DNA of 64,000 nucleotides from Aeromicrobium duanguangcaii (GTDB lineage Bacteria > Actinomycetota > Actinomycetes > Propionibacteriales > Nocardioidaceae), in NCBI RefSeq assembly GCF_024508295.1, contig NZ_CP101990.1:2914001-2978000 (forward strand). The letters run 5' to 3'. The notes beneath the pieces are model-generated. The model was not told the DNA's origin. It did not search any database and saw only the letters and a program-made list of their open reading frames with translations. The position numbers were made by a program, and so were the translations under genes. Position 1 is the first letter of the stretch. Every line of letters starts with the position of its first letter. Below, piece after piece: positions 18,266-26,561 of this stretch.

Positions 18266-19305
18266 GAAGCGTCCTTCCACTGCAGGTCGACGGTGGTGTC
18301 GAGGTGGTCGATGAGCGAGGCGGCATCGGACTCGATGCGCTCGCGGTCGGTGGGCGAGAGGGCTCGCACGGGGGTGATCTCGAGCAGGACCGGGTCGGCC
18401 TTGCGCGTGGGCTTGAGGCGACGCCAGGTCGCGGCGACGACGCCGTCGATCAGGGCCAGGTTGCCGCCCCAGACGTCGATGACTCCGTCGCGCGCCGTGG
18501 GCACCTCGTAGTGCGAGCGGTCCTGGTAGGCGATGACGAGCTCGTCGAAGAGGCTCAGCAGGAACGTGGTGCCGTCCGAGGTGGGCGCGTCGAACGCCTC
18601 GGGCTCGACCTGCTCGAACGCGCGCCGCGCGTCGGTGAGGGTCAGGCCGGCCCACCAGGCGAAGTCGCGGGCGGTGGCGGGCGCGTGGCCGGCCAGGTAC
18701 ATCGACGCGAGACGGACGAGCGCCTCGTCGCGGTCGAGGTCGCTGGCCGGGATGCGCGAGGCGTAGGGAACGAAGGTGTCCCAGCTGCCGCGGCGAGGGC
18801 CGGTCGTGACGACCTTGTCCAGCTCGGCGCCCATCGTGACGTGCCCGAGCGCCATGCCCTTGAGCTCGACCCCGCGCTCGGCCAGGGCCGCTCCGATCTC
18901 CTTGCGGGTCAGCGGGGCGTCCGCGGCCTCGACGATCTGGCCGACCACGGCGACGAACCGGTCGCGGTCCTCGAGCAGACCGGTGGACCGCAGCTGCGGG
19001 CGCGACTGCGCGCGGATCCGGTCGGCCGTCAGGTCGAGCATCCAGCCGAGGTCCTCGACGCGGACGACGTGCCACGTCGGGCGCAGCACGTGGTGCCGCA
19101 CCAGCGAGCCCTCGGCGATCTCCGTGGCGATCGCCTCACGTGAGGGCTTGTCCTTCGTGCGCCGGGCCAGCGACCACAGCGAGTCCTCGAACTCCTGGAA
19201 CTGCACCGCGCCGAGGGTTCCGACGCACGTGGCGAGGTCCGGGAACGGCTCGCCGATCAACCGTTGCCGAGCCATCCGCTCTCCGCGGACCTGTGCTGGG
19301 CTCAT
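18262..19305 (-). CDS. Winged helix DNA-binding domain protein (HTH_42 / AlkZ-like)
   Basis: 347 residues from the ATG at 19305; the reading frame stays open upstream, but that part is the palindromic repeat element. The protein begins with MSPAQVRGERMARQRLIG and shows the HTH_42 arrangement (three winged-helix modules): LVRHHVLRPTWHVV near residue 90, a middle module with LTRKEIGAAL, and a C-terminal part with LIDGVVAATWRR. This superfamily includes AlkZ/YcaQ DNA glycosylases, but the diagnostic catalytic motif of those (QxD/QxQ) is not evident. A DNA-repair or regulatory role is therefore open. It overlaps the carboxyltransferase gene, so it belongs to that transcript. Confidence 0.8.
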   Translation of the reverse strand: MSPAQVRGERMARQRLIGEPFPDLATCVGTLGAVQFQEFEDSLWSLARRTKDKPSREAIATEIAEGSLVRHHVLRPTWHVVRVEDLGWMLDLTADRIRAQSRPQLRSTGLLEDRDRFVAVVGQIVEAADAPLTRKEIGAALAERGVELKGMALGHVTMGAELDKVVTTGPRRGSWDTFVPYASRIPASDLDRDEALVRLASMYLAGHAPATARDFAWWAGLTLTDARRAFEQVEPEAFDAPTSDGTTFLLSLFDELVIAYQDRSHYEVPTARDGVIDVWGGNLALIDGVVAATWRRLKPTRKADPVLLEITPVRALSPTDRERIESDAASLIDHLDTTVDLQWKDAS

Positions 19306-19320
19306 GTCCGCCACCCCTCT

Positions 19321-19383
19321 CCACTTTTGGAAACGGTGACACCGTCCACGGACGAAAACGCGTGGATCCGTTTCCAAAAGTGG
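19321..19383. repeat. 63-bp palindromic element, copy A (intergenic)
   Basis: Outer arms CCACTTTTGGAAACGG (19321-19336) and CCGTTTCCAAAAGTGG (19368-19383) are perfect inverted repeats. The element lies between the acyl-CoA dehydrogenase stop and the winged-helix start, with the same length and ends as copy B at 20910. AT-rich arms stand out from their surroundings. Confidence 0.88.
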
Positions 19384-19409
19384 CTCGAGGGTGGGCGGTT
19401 GGGAGTCAC

Positions 19410-20561
19410 TCAGTACCCCAGCAGCTTCGCGGCGAGGTCCTTCATGACCTCGGTGGCGCCGCCGCCGATGCCCAGGATGCGGGCGTCGCGGTAGTGGCGG
19501 TCGATCTCGGACTCGCGCATGTAACCCATGCCGCCGAAGATCTGGACGGCCTCGTGGACGACGTATTCGGCGCAGGCGACGGCCTGGTTCTTGGCCACGA
19601 CAGCGTCGAGGATCAGGGTCGGGTCGGACTTGGGGGTGTCGACGGCGCGCTCGACGACCTCGCGGGTCAGGGCGCGGGCGGCGGCCGTGCGCGAGTGCAT
19701 CTCGACCAGCTTGTGGCGGATGACCTGCCGGGCGATGAGCGGCTTGCCGAACGTCTCGCGCTCCTTGGCGTACGCGGCGGCGAGGTCGAGGGCGCGCTGC
19801 GCGGTGGCGTAGGACTGCGTCGCGAGGTTGATCCGCTCGCCGACGAACTGCTGGGCGATCAGGTAGAAGCCGCTGTTCTCCTCGCCGACGACGTTCTCGA
19901 CGGGGACGCGCACGTCCTCGAAGGACAGCTCGGCGGTGTCGGAGCAGTGCCAGCCCATCTTGCGCAGGCTGCGGCCGACGGTGAAGCCGGGCGTGTCCTT
20001 GTCGATGACCAGCAGGCTGATGCCGCCGTGGCCCTCATCGCCCGTGCGGACGGCGGTGGTCACGAAGTCGGCGCGCACGCCGCTGGTGATGAAGGTCTTG
20101 GCGCCGTTGACGACGTAGTGGTCGCCGTCGCGGACGGCGCGGGTGCGGATGTTGGCCACGTCGGAGCCGCCGCCGGGCTCGGTGACGCCGAGGGCGCCGA
20201 TCATCTCGCCGGCGAGCGTCGGGCGGACGTACCGGTCGATCAGGTCGGCGTTGCCCGAGTCGATGATGTGCGGCGTTGCGATCGCGTGGGTGAACAGGCT
20301 TGCCTGCAGGCCCGTCGATCCGCCCGCGGCGAGCATCGCCTCGGTGGCGATGCCGGCGTCGATCATGTCGCCACCGTCGCCGCCGACCTCCTCGGGGAAC
20401 CCGACGGCCAGGAAGCCCGCCTTGGCGGTCTTGCGGTGCAGCTCGCGCGGGAGCTCGCCGTCGTCCTCCCACTGGGCGAGGTGCGGCGCGATCTCGGCGC
20501 GGGTGAAGGCCTCGACGGCCTGGCGCAGCGCCTGCCGCTCGTCGGTGTTCCAGGGGTTCAT
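19410..20561 (-). CDS. Acyl-CoA dehydrogenase family protein
   Basis: 383 residues. The ATG at 20561 overlaps the AtuA-like gene's stop (ATGA). Motifs: GFPEEVGGDGG (about 54-64), GALGVTEPGGGSDVANIRT (signature 1, about 123-141), and near the C-terminus QIFGGMGYMRESEIDRHYRD followed by DARILGIGGGATEVM. The R-D-A-R-I-x-x-I-x-x-G-A/T-x-E stretch is the canonical signature 2 with the catalytic Glu region of short-chain and branched acyl-CoA dehydrogenases. It catalyses alpha,beta-desaturation with FAD and ETF. Two dehydrogenases in one cluster match atu/liu gene sets, where one acts on citronellyl-CoA and the other later in the pathway. Confidence 0.91.
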   Translation of the reverse strand: MNPWNTDERQALRQAVEAFTRAEIAPHLAQWEDDGELPRELHRKTAKAGFLAVGFPEEVGGDGGDMIDAGIATEAMLAAGGSTGLQASLFTHAIATPHIIDSGNADLIDRYVRPTLAGEMIGALGVTEPGGGSDVANIRTRAVRDGDHYVVNGAKTFITSGVRADFVTTAVRTGDEGHGGISLLVIDKDTPGFTVGRSLRKMGWHCSDTAELSFEDVRVPVENVVGEENSGFYLIAQQFVGERINLATQSYATAQRALDLAAAYAKERETFGKPLIARQVIRHKLVEMHSRTAAARALTREVVERAVDTPKSDPTLILDAVVAKNQAVACAEYVVHEAVQIFGGMGYMRESEIDRHYRDARILGIGGGATEVMKDLAAKLLGY

Positions 20562-22294
20562 GCGAGCAGCTCCTCGGGGATGGTCACGATGCGGGCGCGC
20601 AGCCATTCGCCGAGCGCCTTGGCCTGGGGGTCGAAGCGCGTCGACGAGGCGACGCCCTCCCCCAACAGGCCGTGCAGGATCAGGTTGATGCCGGACAGGT
20701 TCGGCAGCGGGTGGACGTCGATCGCCAGGTCGGCCGCCTCGGGCAACAGCTCGCGGACGCGATCCTCGGTCAGGAAGGTCTCGAGCCAGGCGTAGGCCTG
20801 CTCGCGGCGCGGGTGGCTCGAGGGGATCCAGACGCCGACGTTGGCGTTGCCGCCCTTGTCGCCCGAGCGCGCGTGGACCAGGCGGCCCAGCGCGCTCGGC
20901 CGCCCCTCGCCACTTTTGGAAACGGATCCACCATTCTCTGCCGAACTTGCGTGGATCCGGTTCCAAAAGTGGCTCTCAGGGTCGGCCGTGACGGCGGGCG
21001 GGGCGATCTCCGTGCGCGAGCCGTCGGCGTGCACGACCACGTGGGGCACCTCGGCCTGCGGCACGTACGCCGCGCGGTAGATCCCGTAGGGGGCGCCGCG
21101 GCCGGGAGGCGCGGTCATCGTGAAGCCGGGGTACGACGCGAGGGCGACCTCGACGGCGGCGCCGCTGAAGCCGCGGCCGACCAAGTTCAGGTCGGCGTCC
21201 TTGACGTGGCAGCGCAGGATCGCGGCGGCCTCGGGCTGGGAGGCCGGGTCGCGGTGGTCGGTGCGCGCGAGGTCCCAGACAATCTCGGCGGGCGGGTTGC
21301 CAGCCAGGGCCGTCTCGATCTGGCGGCGCACCCAGGCGGCCTTCTCCTCGATGTCGAGGCCGGTCAGGACGAACTCCACGTTGTTGCGGAACCCGCCGAA
21401 CGCGTTGAGGCAGACCTTCGTGGTCGCCGGCGGCGCACCGCCGCGGACGCCGGAGATGCGCACGCGATCGTCGCCGTCGGCGGCCAGGTCGATGCTGGTC
21501 AGGTCGACCACGACGTCGGGGTTCAGGTACCGCTGGTCCTGGATCTCGTAGACGAGCTGCGCGGTGACGGTGTCGACCGTGACCGCGCCGCCGGTGCCTT
21601 CGTGCTTGGTGATGACGACGTCGCCGGTCTCGCTGATCTCGGCGATGGGGAAGCCGAGCGGCCGGGTGGTGTCGATGTCGAGGAAGCCGCTGAAGTTGCC
21701 GCCCGTCGCCTGCGCGCCGCACTCGATGACATGGCCTGCCACGACCGCGCCGGCGAGCCGGTCGAAGTCCTCGCGCCCCCAGCCGAACTCGGCGATCGCG
21801 GGCCCGACGACGACGGAGGCGTCCGTGACGCGGCCGGTGACGACGATGTCGGCGCCGGCCTGCAGCGCCTCGGCGATGCCGAACGCGCCGAGGTAGGCGT
21901 TGGCGGTCAGCGCGTCACCGAAGCCGAACTCGGCCGAGCGCGCCACCAGGTCGTCGCCCTCGACGTGCGCAACGGAGACCTCGACGCCCTGCTCGGCGGC
22001 GACCTTGCGGATGGCGTCGGCCAGGCCGGCCGGGTTGAGGCCGCCGGCGTTGGCGACGACCTTGACGCCGCGCTCCTTCGCCAGCGCGAGGTTCTCGGTC
22101 AGCTGCTTGAGGAACGTCTTGGCGTACCCGAGATCGGTGTCCTTCATCCGGTCGCGGCCCAGGATCAGCATCGTCAGCTCGGCGAGGTAGTCGCCGGTGA
22201 GGTAGTCGAGCTCGCCGCCCTCGAGCATCTCGCGCATCGCCGAGAAGCGATCGCCGTAGAAGCCCGAGCAGTTGCCGACACGAAGAGTACGCAC
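20558..22294 (-). CDS. AtuA-like protein (acyclic terpene utilisation family, DUF1446) with in-frame palindromic insertion
   Basis: 578 residues from the GTG at 22294, six nt after a GACACT hexamer that itself lies 17 nt from TTGACT, so a leaderless start; a GTG at 22315 would add seven residues but sits inside the promoter. The N-terminus TLRVGNCSGFYGDRFSA, then GGELDYLTGDYLAELTM and VANAGGLNP, is the AtuA family signature. A C-terminal domain begins at GRLVHARSGDKGG. Between them, about residues 441-462 are encoded by a 63-bp palindromic element inserted in frame. AtuA is required for growth on citronellol and geraniol in Pseudomonas, with no established reaction. The gene heads the acyl-CoA run and supports a terpenoid or branched-chain acid pathway. 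Confidence 0.86.
   Translation of the reverse strand: MRTLRVGNCSGFYGDRFSAMREMLEGGELDYLTGDYLAELTMLILGRDRMKDTDLGYAKTFLKQLTENLALAKERGVKVVANAGGLNPAGLADAIRKVAAEQGVEVSVAHVEGDDLVARSAEFGFGDALTANAYLGAFGIAEALQAGADIVVTGRVTDASVVVGPAIAEFGWGREDFDRLAGAVVAGHVIECGAQATGGNFSGFLDIDTTRPLGFPIAEISETGDVVITKHEGTGGAVTVDTVTAQLVYEIQDQRYLNPDVVVDLTSIDLAADGDDRVRISGVRGGAPPATTKVCLNAFGGFRNNVEFVLTGLDIEEKAAWVRRQIETALAGNPPAEIVWDLARTDHRDPASQPEAAAILRCHVKDADLNLVGRGFSGAAVEVALASYPGFTMTAPPGRGAPYGIYRAAYVPQAEVPHVVVHADGSRTEIAPPAVTADPESHFWNRIHASSAENGGSVSKSGEGRPSALGRLVHARSGDKGGNANVGVWIPSSHPRREQAYAWLETFLTEDRVRELLPEAADLAIDVHPLPNLSGINLILHGLLGEGVASSTRFDPQAKALGEWLRARIVTIPEELLA
20910..20972. repeat. 63-bp palindromic element, copy B (inside the AtuA-like gene)
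   Basis: Starts CCACTTTTGGAAACGGATCC and ends GGATCCGGTTCCAAAAGTGG, a near-perfect inverted repeat, exactly 63 bp like copy A. It adds 21 codons without disturbing the frame, encoding a Ser-His-Phe-Trp-Asn-Arg-Ile-His segment at an interdomain linker. Confidence 0.9.
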
Positions 22295-22309
22295 GGGACG
22301 AGTGTCCCG
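22294..22309. promoter_or_regulatory. Candidate operator over the AtuA-like gene promoter
   Basis: Perfect inverted repeat CGGGAC-GAGT-GTCCCG overlaps the predicted -10 (22301-22306) and touches the start codon. A TetR-type gene lies at 22716-23354 and could act here; the assignment is inferential. Confidence 0.4.
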
Positions 22310-22369
22310 CGTCACAAAGAAACAGTCAAGCCTGCTTTTTAGTTTCCACAGCTTCGTTCCCGGCGACCG

Positions 22370-22675
22370 TCAGTCCGTACCGAGGTCCAGGCTCCCGAAG
22401 TAGGCAGTCAGCGCCACGGCGGTCGCAGCCCCACTCACCGCCACGACCTTCTTCTCGCGGGCCGATCCGTCGTGGCCACGCAGCAGAGCCGCGCCGAGCG
22501 CCAGGTTGGCTGCACTCCACGCCAGATTCGGCACGCGCCCGGACAGGCCTCTGCCGGGAGGGTCGGCGAAGGGAGTGGGGAAAGGCCGACCGATCAGGCC
22601 CGCGACGCCGTGGGGCACGGCGTTCACCAGCAGCGCGCCGGCAGCGGCTCGGGTCAGGGTGCTGCGAGAGCTCAT
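22370..22675 (-). CDS. Small membrane protein of unknown function
   Basis: 101 residues, ATG at 22675 with AGGAGG seven nt upstream. Three hydrophobic stretches are visible: about 7-27 (LTRAAAGALLVNAVPHGVAG), 49-66 and 77-96. A conserved-looking loop PFPTPFADPPGRGLSG lies between the first and second. Actinobacteria often carry small three- or four-helix proteins with this F-A-D-P-P-G-x-G-x-S loop, but I do not know their function. It lies between the TetR regulator and the AtuA-like gene, with 41 nt to the former, suggesting co-transcription with the regulator. Confidence 0.75.
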   Translation of the reverse strand: MSSRSTLTRAAAGALLVNAVPHGVAGLIGRPFPTPFADPPGRGLSGRVPNLAWSAANLALGAALLRGHDGSAREKKVVAVSGAATAVALTAYFGSLDLGTD

Positions 22676-22715
22676 GCATCCTCCTGGACGACACGGGGCG
22701 CGAGTGGGTTCACTC

Positions 22716-23354
22716 TCACACGTCGGGCCGTGAGTTGTCTGCCGCCATGTCCGAGGTGATGGGCGCCTGCAGCAGTCCGGCGAGCGCGTCACACAAGAAG
22801 GTGCCCGCCTCGGCCCAGCGCGCCGGTTGGCCGGACTGCTCGGCGAGCTCCTCGATCTGCGCGCACGTGGTGCTGATGATCTGTGCCGTCAGTTGGGCCC
22901 GCGCCCGGACCACGTTCGCGTCGAGGTGGGCCAGCCGCTGGACGACGGAGCGCGCGACGGCGCCTGCCATCGGGTTGCCCAACGGCCCGGACCGCAGCAG
23001 CTCGGCCGTCGGCGGGTCGTGGAGCGCCTGGTCGAGGAAGCGCGCGCGCCAGGATGGCGTCGGCAGCTCCGCCAAGGCCGACGTCAGCGGGATCACCGCT
23101 GACCGGATGTCGCCCAGCAACGAGTCCGACTCCTCGAACATCGCGCGACGACGTGGCTCGAGACCTGCTTGGTGCCGTTCGAGGAGGGCCTCGATCAGGC
23201 CGCGACGACCACCGAAGTAGTAACTCACCGCCGAGTGGTTGGTGTTGCCGGCGGCGTCGGCGATCTGACGGTCCGAGACCGTCGAAATGCCGTGCTCGGC
23301 GAACAGGCGCTCGGCGGCGTCGAGCAGGAGATTCCGGGCGTTGGGGCGCGCCAT
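22716..23354 (-). CDS. TetR/AcrR family transcriptional regulator
   Basis: 212 residues, ATG at 23354 with GGAAGGA upstream. The N-terminal helix-turn-helix is clear: LLLDAAERLFAEHGISTVSD, then RQIADAAGNTNHSAVSYYFG (recognition helix ending in the usual Y-Y/H-F) and GRRGLIEALLERH. The C-terminal two-thirds are a ligand-binding helical bundle without identifiable ligand motif. It is transcribed away from the duplicated membrane protein at 23501; a near-palindrome at 23411-23426 lies between them. It may control the membrane protein, the acyl-CoA cluster downstream, or both. Acyl-CoA is a plausible but unproven effector. Confidence 0.9.
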   Translation of the reverse strand: MARPNARNLLLDAAERLFAEHGISTVSDRQIADAAGNTNHSAVSYYFGGRRGLIEALLERHQAGLEPRRRAMFEESDSLLGDIRSAVIPLTSALAELPTPSWRARFLDQALHDPPTAELLRSGPLGNPMAGAVARSVVQRLAHLDANVVRARAQLTAQIISTTCAQIEELAEQSGQPARWAEAGTFLCDALAGLLQAPITSDMAADNSRPDV

Positions 23355-23410
23355 GAGTTCCTTCCGCGAGCCGAGGTGACGAGGACAACCCTAGCGAGAC
23401 CCCGCCGAAT

Positions 23411-23426
23411 TAAGCCAAGTGCCTTA
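23411..23426. promoter_or_regulatory. Candidate TetR operator overlapping a -10 element
   Basis: TAAGCCAAGTGCCTTA is palindromic except at two symmetric pairs and overlaps TACGCT (23425-23430), a likely -10 for the plus-strand membrane protein gene. Confidence 0.4.
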
Positions 23427-23500
23427 CGCTGGGACGTGGCCGTTCCACCGGCCGTCCCCCTTTCACCCTTCGCGCCCACGCGCGATCCGAGGAGTCACCT

Positions 23501-25696
23501 GTGTCAGCAACCCCAGCGACGGCCGAGCCGCGCGCCCACGAGAAGTACCCGCCGCCCCCGCCGGAGACGCCGGCTGAGCGCAAGGGCCGCCTCATCGCGC
23601 TGTTCGTCATGCCGTTCCTGATCGTCACGATGATGTACGCGACGTACATGGGGACGATGCACAACCCGCACCCGCGCGACCTTCCGGTCGCCGTCGTCGG
23701 TCAGGGCGAGGTCGCGCAACAGTTCGCCGACAAGCTCGAGGCCGACTCCGACGGTGCCCTCGACGTTCGCCGCGTCGATGACGCCGCGGCGGCTGCGGAG
23801 CTGATCCGTGACCAGGAGATCGGCGGCGCGATCGAGATCCCGGTGACCGGCACGGTCGCGAAGGTTCACCACGCCATGGCCTCCGGTGCCTCGCAGGCCA
23901 CCACCGTCGACAAGCTCCTCGTGCCGGCAGCGGTCGCCAACGGGTGGCAGGTCGAGACCAACGACCTCGTGCCCCTGCCGGAGTCCGACGGCACGGGCAC
24001 CATGGTGCTGTTCGCGGCGATGGGCATGATGTTGGCCGGATACGTGCCGCTGAGCACGCTCCTCGCCGGCCTGCCGAACCTGCTGCGCGTGCGGCGCTTC
24101 CTTCCGATCGCCGTCGGCTGGGGCGCCCTGACCAGCTCGCTGATCTGGCTCATCCTGGGACCCCTCGTCGGAGCGGTGGACGGGCACTACCCGCTGTTCC
24201 TGGGCGTCGGAACGCTCGCGGTGACGGCGGTGGGCGTCTCGCAGTTGCTGTTCACCAAGGTGCTCGGACCGTTCGCCGTCCTCCTGGGCATGCTGATGTG
24301 GGTGATCTTCGGCGTCCCGTCGTCGAACCTGGCGATGTCGGTCCACACCATGCCCGAGTTCTTCCAGTGGCTGCACGAGATCCTGCCGCTGCCTGCCGCC
24401 GGTGAGGCGCTCCGGTCAGTCATCTACTTCGATGGCGACGGCTTCGGCAGGCACGTGCTGACGCTCGCCGCATGGCTGGTCGTCGCGCTCACCCTGGCGA
24501 TCGTGAAGGAGCGCCGCTCCGGCCACCTCGTCGTGGGCGGCCCGCTCTACACCGAGCCGGACGCACCGCTGGCCGCCCTGCCGGGAGGTCCCGTGGCGCC
24601 CTACCGCACGCGCTTGGTGGCGGTCGCGATGTTCCCGCTGGCCATCATGATCACGGTCGTCACCTTGATGAGCTTCTCGATGCACGAGGCCAAGGTCGCC
24701 GACATGCCCGTCGCCGTGGTCGGCCCCGCCGCCCAGGCCGGTGCCTTCGTCGACGGCGTCGAGCCGCAGCTCGGCGAGTTCGTCGACCTGCGGGTCGTGG
24801 ACTCCGCGGCCGAGGCCGAGGACCTGGTCCGCAGCCAGGAGATCGTGGCGGCCTACGTGCTGCCGTCGGCGGCCGGTCAGGATCCGACGCTGGTCACGGC
24901 CGGTGGCGCGGGCTCCAGTCAGCAGTCGGCCGTCACGCAGATGTTCGACGCCGTCGCCGCCGGGTCGGGTTCTGAGCTGGCGCACGATGACATCGCCCCG
25001 CTGAGCGACGACGACGTCAACGGCAGCAACAGCCTGTACGTCGGCATGGGCTGGATCATGGCGGGCTTCCTGTTCTTCGCCGTGATGCGCGGTGGCGCCC
25101 CGGACCTGACCCGCACGCGCCAGCTGTTGCCGCTAGTGGCGGGCTGGTCCGTGGGGATCTCGGTGTGGCTCTGGTTCCTCTACGACGTCCTGATCGGCGC
25201 CGTGAACGGCCACGCCCTCGAGCTGATCGGCTTCGGCGCCCTGACGGTCTTCGCCGTCGCCTGGGCGAGCGCGGCGGTGATCCGGGTCTTCGGACTGGGT
25301 GGCCTGGTCCCGGTGATGATCGTCGTGATGCTGGCCGGCGTGCCGGCCTCCGGCGGCGGCCTGTCGCTCTACATGGTGCCGGAGTTCTTCCGTCCGCTCG
25401 CCGACATCCTGCCGTTGCCCGCAGCCGTCGACATCGCCCGTTCGGCGGTCTATCTGGACGGAGTCGGCATCGGTCGCGACGTCATGGTCATCGCGATCTG
25501 GGGCCTGGTCGGCCTCGCGGTGAACTTCCTCGTCGTGGATCCCTGGCTTAACCGGAACGGGGCGCGCCCGCCGGCGCCCCTGGGCCCGCGCCACATGCCC
25601 GAGCGGGGCAAGGCGAAGGCACCCGTCGACACCGAGGACGACCTCGTCGTCGCCGGCGCTGAACCGCGCCGCCCGGGGTCGCGCCGCCGGAACTGA
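23501..25696 (+). CDS. Internally duplicated ABC-2/DUF3533-like membrane protein
   Basis: 731 residues; GTG at 23501 with GAGGAG seven nt upstream. The protein is two copies of one unit (about 25-350 and 365-690). Each has an N-terminal transmembrane helix, a soluble loop starting LPVAVVG or MPVAVVG, an EIGGAIEIP/EIVAAYVLP strand, then about five helices beginning M-x-L-A-G-Y / W-I-M-A-G-F, and a P-E-F-F...ILPLPAA...S-V/A-x-Y motif. This topology resembles the YhgE/Pip and DUF3533 families and ABC-2 type permeases, which are linked to export of lipids or toxic compounds; two fused halves would form a complete transmembrane pair. No ATPase is adjacent. Divergent from the TetR gene, hence a likely target. 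Confidence 0.75.
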   Translation: MSATPATAEPRAHEKYPPPPPETPAERKGRLIALFVMPFLIVTMMYATYMGTMHNPHPRDLPVAVVGQGEVAQQFADKLEADSDGALDVRRVDDAAAAAELIRDQEIGGAIEIPVTGTVAKVHHAMASGASQATTVDKLLVPAAVANGWQVETNDLVPLPESDGTGTMVLFAAMGMMLAGYVPLSTLLAGLPNLLRVRRFLPIAVGWGALTSSLIWLILGPLVGAVDGHYPLFLGVGTLAVTAVGVSQLLFTKVLGPFAVLLGMLMWVIFGVPSSNLAMSVHTMPEFFQWLHEILPLPAAGEALRSVIYFDGDGFGRHVLTLAAWLVVALTLAIVKERRSGHLVVGGPLYTEPDAPLAALPGGPVAPYRTRLVAVAMFPLAIMITVVTLMSFSMHEAKVADMPVAVVGPAAQAGAFVDGVEPQLGEFVDLRVVDSAAEAEDLVRSQEIVAAYVLPSAAGQDPTLVTAGGAGSSQQSAVTQMFDAVAAGSGSELAHDDIAPLSDDDVNGSNSLYVGMGWIMAGFLFFAVMRGGAPDLTRTRQLLPLVAGWSVGISVWLWFLYDVLIGAVNGHALELIGFGALTVFAVAWASAAVIRVFGLGGLVPVMIVVMLAGVPASGGGLSLYMVPEFFRPLADILPLPAAVDIARSAVYLDGVGIGRDVMVIAIWGLVGLAVNFLVVDPWLNRNGARPPAPLGPRHMPERGKAKAPVDTEDDLVVAGAEPRRPGSRRRN

Positions 25697-25714
25697 GCGG
25701 TCGGCTCGAGTCTC

Positions 25715-25759
25715 ATTGGGGAGGATTGCGGTCATTCAGTGACTGCGATCCTCCCCAAT
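25715..25759 (+). terminator. Hairpin terminator after the duplicated membrane protein
   Basis: ATTGGGGAGGAT at 25715 pairs with ATCCTCCCCAAT ending at 25759, extended inward by GCGGTCA/TGACTGC; stem of about 20 bp with one bulge. Confidence 0.65.
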
Positions 25760-25862
25760 CTTCTGGGTCCTCCTTCGGTTGTCCGCACCGCAGGGCGTAC
25801 GAATTCGCTCGTGACCGTCTCTCCATCGACGACACCAGCGGCTCACGAAGATGGAGAATCCC

Positions 25863-26519
25863 ATGCCCAGCTATCGAGCGACCACGAACGTCCACCGCGC
25901 CTCAGGCACGAACCGTCCATTCATCCGCAGCCTTCTGCTTTCGCTTGCGATCGCGGTGGGCCTGCTCGCCGGGGCGCCGACCGCCCAGGCACAGGAGCGC
26001 GCCACGACCGATCCGCTCGGCGGCGGGTCGAGCGCCCTCGACCTCTACCAGGTCAAGGTGGTCAACAACGCCAAGGGCGTGCGGATCACCGTGAAGATGA
26101 AGGCAGTCGACTGGGAGTCGGAGTCCACCCCCGTGGGCGAGTTCCGCCTGCTGCTCGACACGAACCACCGCTCGCGCGGTGCCGAGTTCGCCGAAGAGGT
26201 CGGCATCCCGGGTGACGGCGGCTTCCGCGCGCTCACGGGGTCGAAGAAGCACCGCACCAGCTGGCGGACCTACCCGTTCGCCGGGAAGTGCGGCAAGACG
26301 GTGCGCGAACGGTACGACCTCGAGGCCGGCAAGGTCGTCGTTCACGTCAAGCCGAAGAAGGGCTGCCTGTACCACCCGAAGTACGTCCGGGTGAACGTGC
26401 GGACCATCCAGTCCGGGCAGATCGACGAGTTCGGCTACCACGAGTACACACCGGCTCGCATCGATCACCTGCCGTACAAGAAGACGTTCACGCCGCGGGT
26501 GAAGTACTCACGGAAGTGA
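25863..26519 (+). CDS. Secreted hypothetical protein
   Basis: 218 residues. The ATG at 25863 is preceded by GGAGA; the ATG at 25851 contains that same site, so it is less likely. A signal peptide spans about 1-43 (long basic N-region, hydrophobic LLLSLAIAVGLLAGA, cleavage after AQAQ). The mature part is about 175 residues with a repetitive beta-strand pattern (YQVKVVNNAKGVRITVKMKA, later RLLLDTNHRSRGAEF) and two Cys, in GKCGKT and KKGCLYH. It resembles other small secreted actinobacterial beta-sandwich proteins, with no recognised catalytic motif. A terminator hairpin follows within 10 nt. Confidence 0.7.
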   Translation: MPSYRATTNVHRASGTNRPFIRSLLLSLAIAVGLLAGAPTAQAQERATTDPLGGGSSALDLYQVKVVNNAKGVRITVKMKAVDWESESTPVGEFRLLLDTNHRSRGAEFAEEVGIPGDGGFRALTGSKKHRTSWRTYPFAGKCGKTVRERYDLEAGKVVVHVKPKKGCLYHPKYVRVNVRTIQSGQIDEFGYHEYTPARIDHLPYKKTFTPRVKYSRK

Positions 26520-26524
26520 CCCCA

Positions 26525-26561
26525 GCACGAAGCGCACGGTGGCTTGCCGGGCGCTTCGTGC
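26525..26561 (+). terminator. Hairpin terminator
   Basis: GCACGAAGCGC (26525-26535) is the reverse complement of GCGCTTCGTGC (26551-26561); it follows the secreted protein stop directly. Confidence 0.7.

Noticed and set aside
19306-19377. N-terminal extension of the winged-helix protein through the palindromic element
   Set aside because: The extra residues are encoded by the repeat element itself and lack a start signal; the ATG at 19305 gives the normal family N-terminus.
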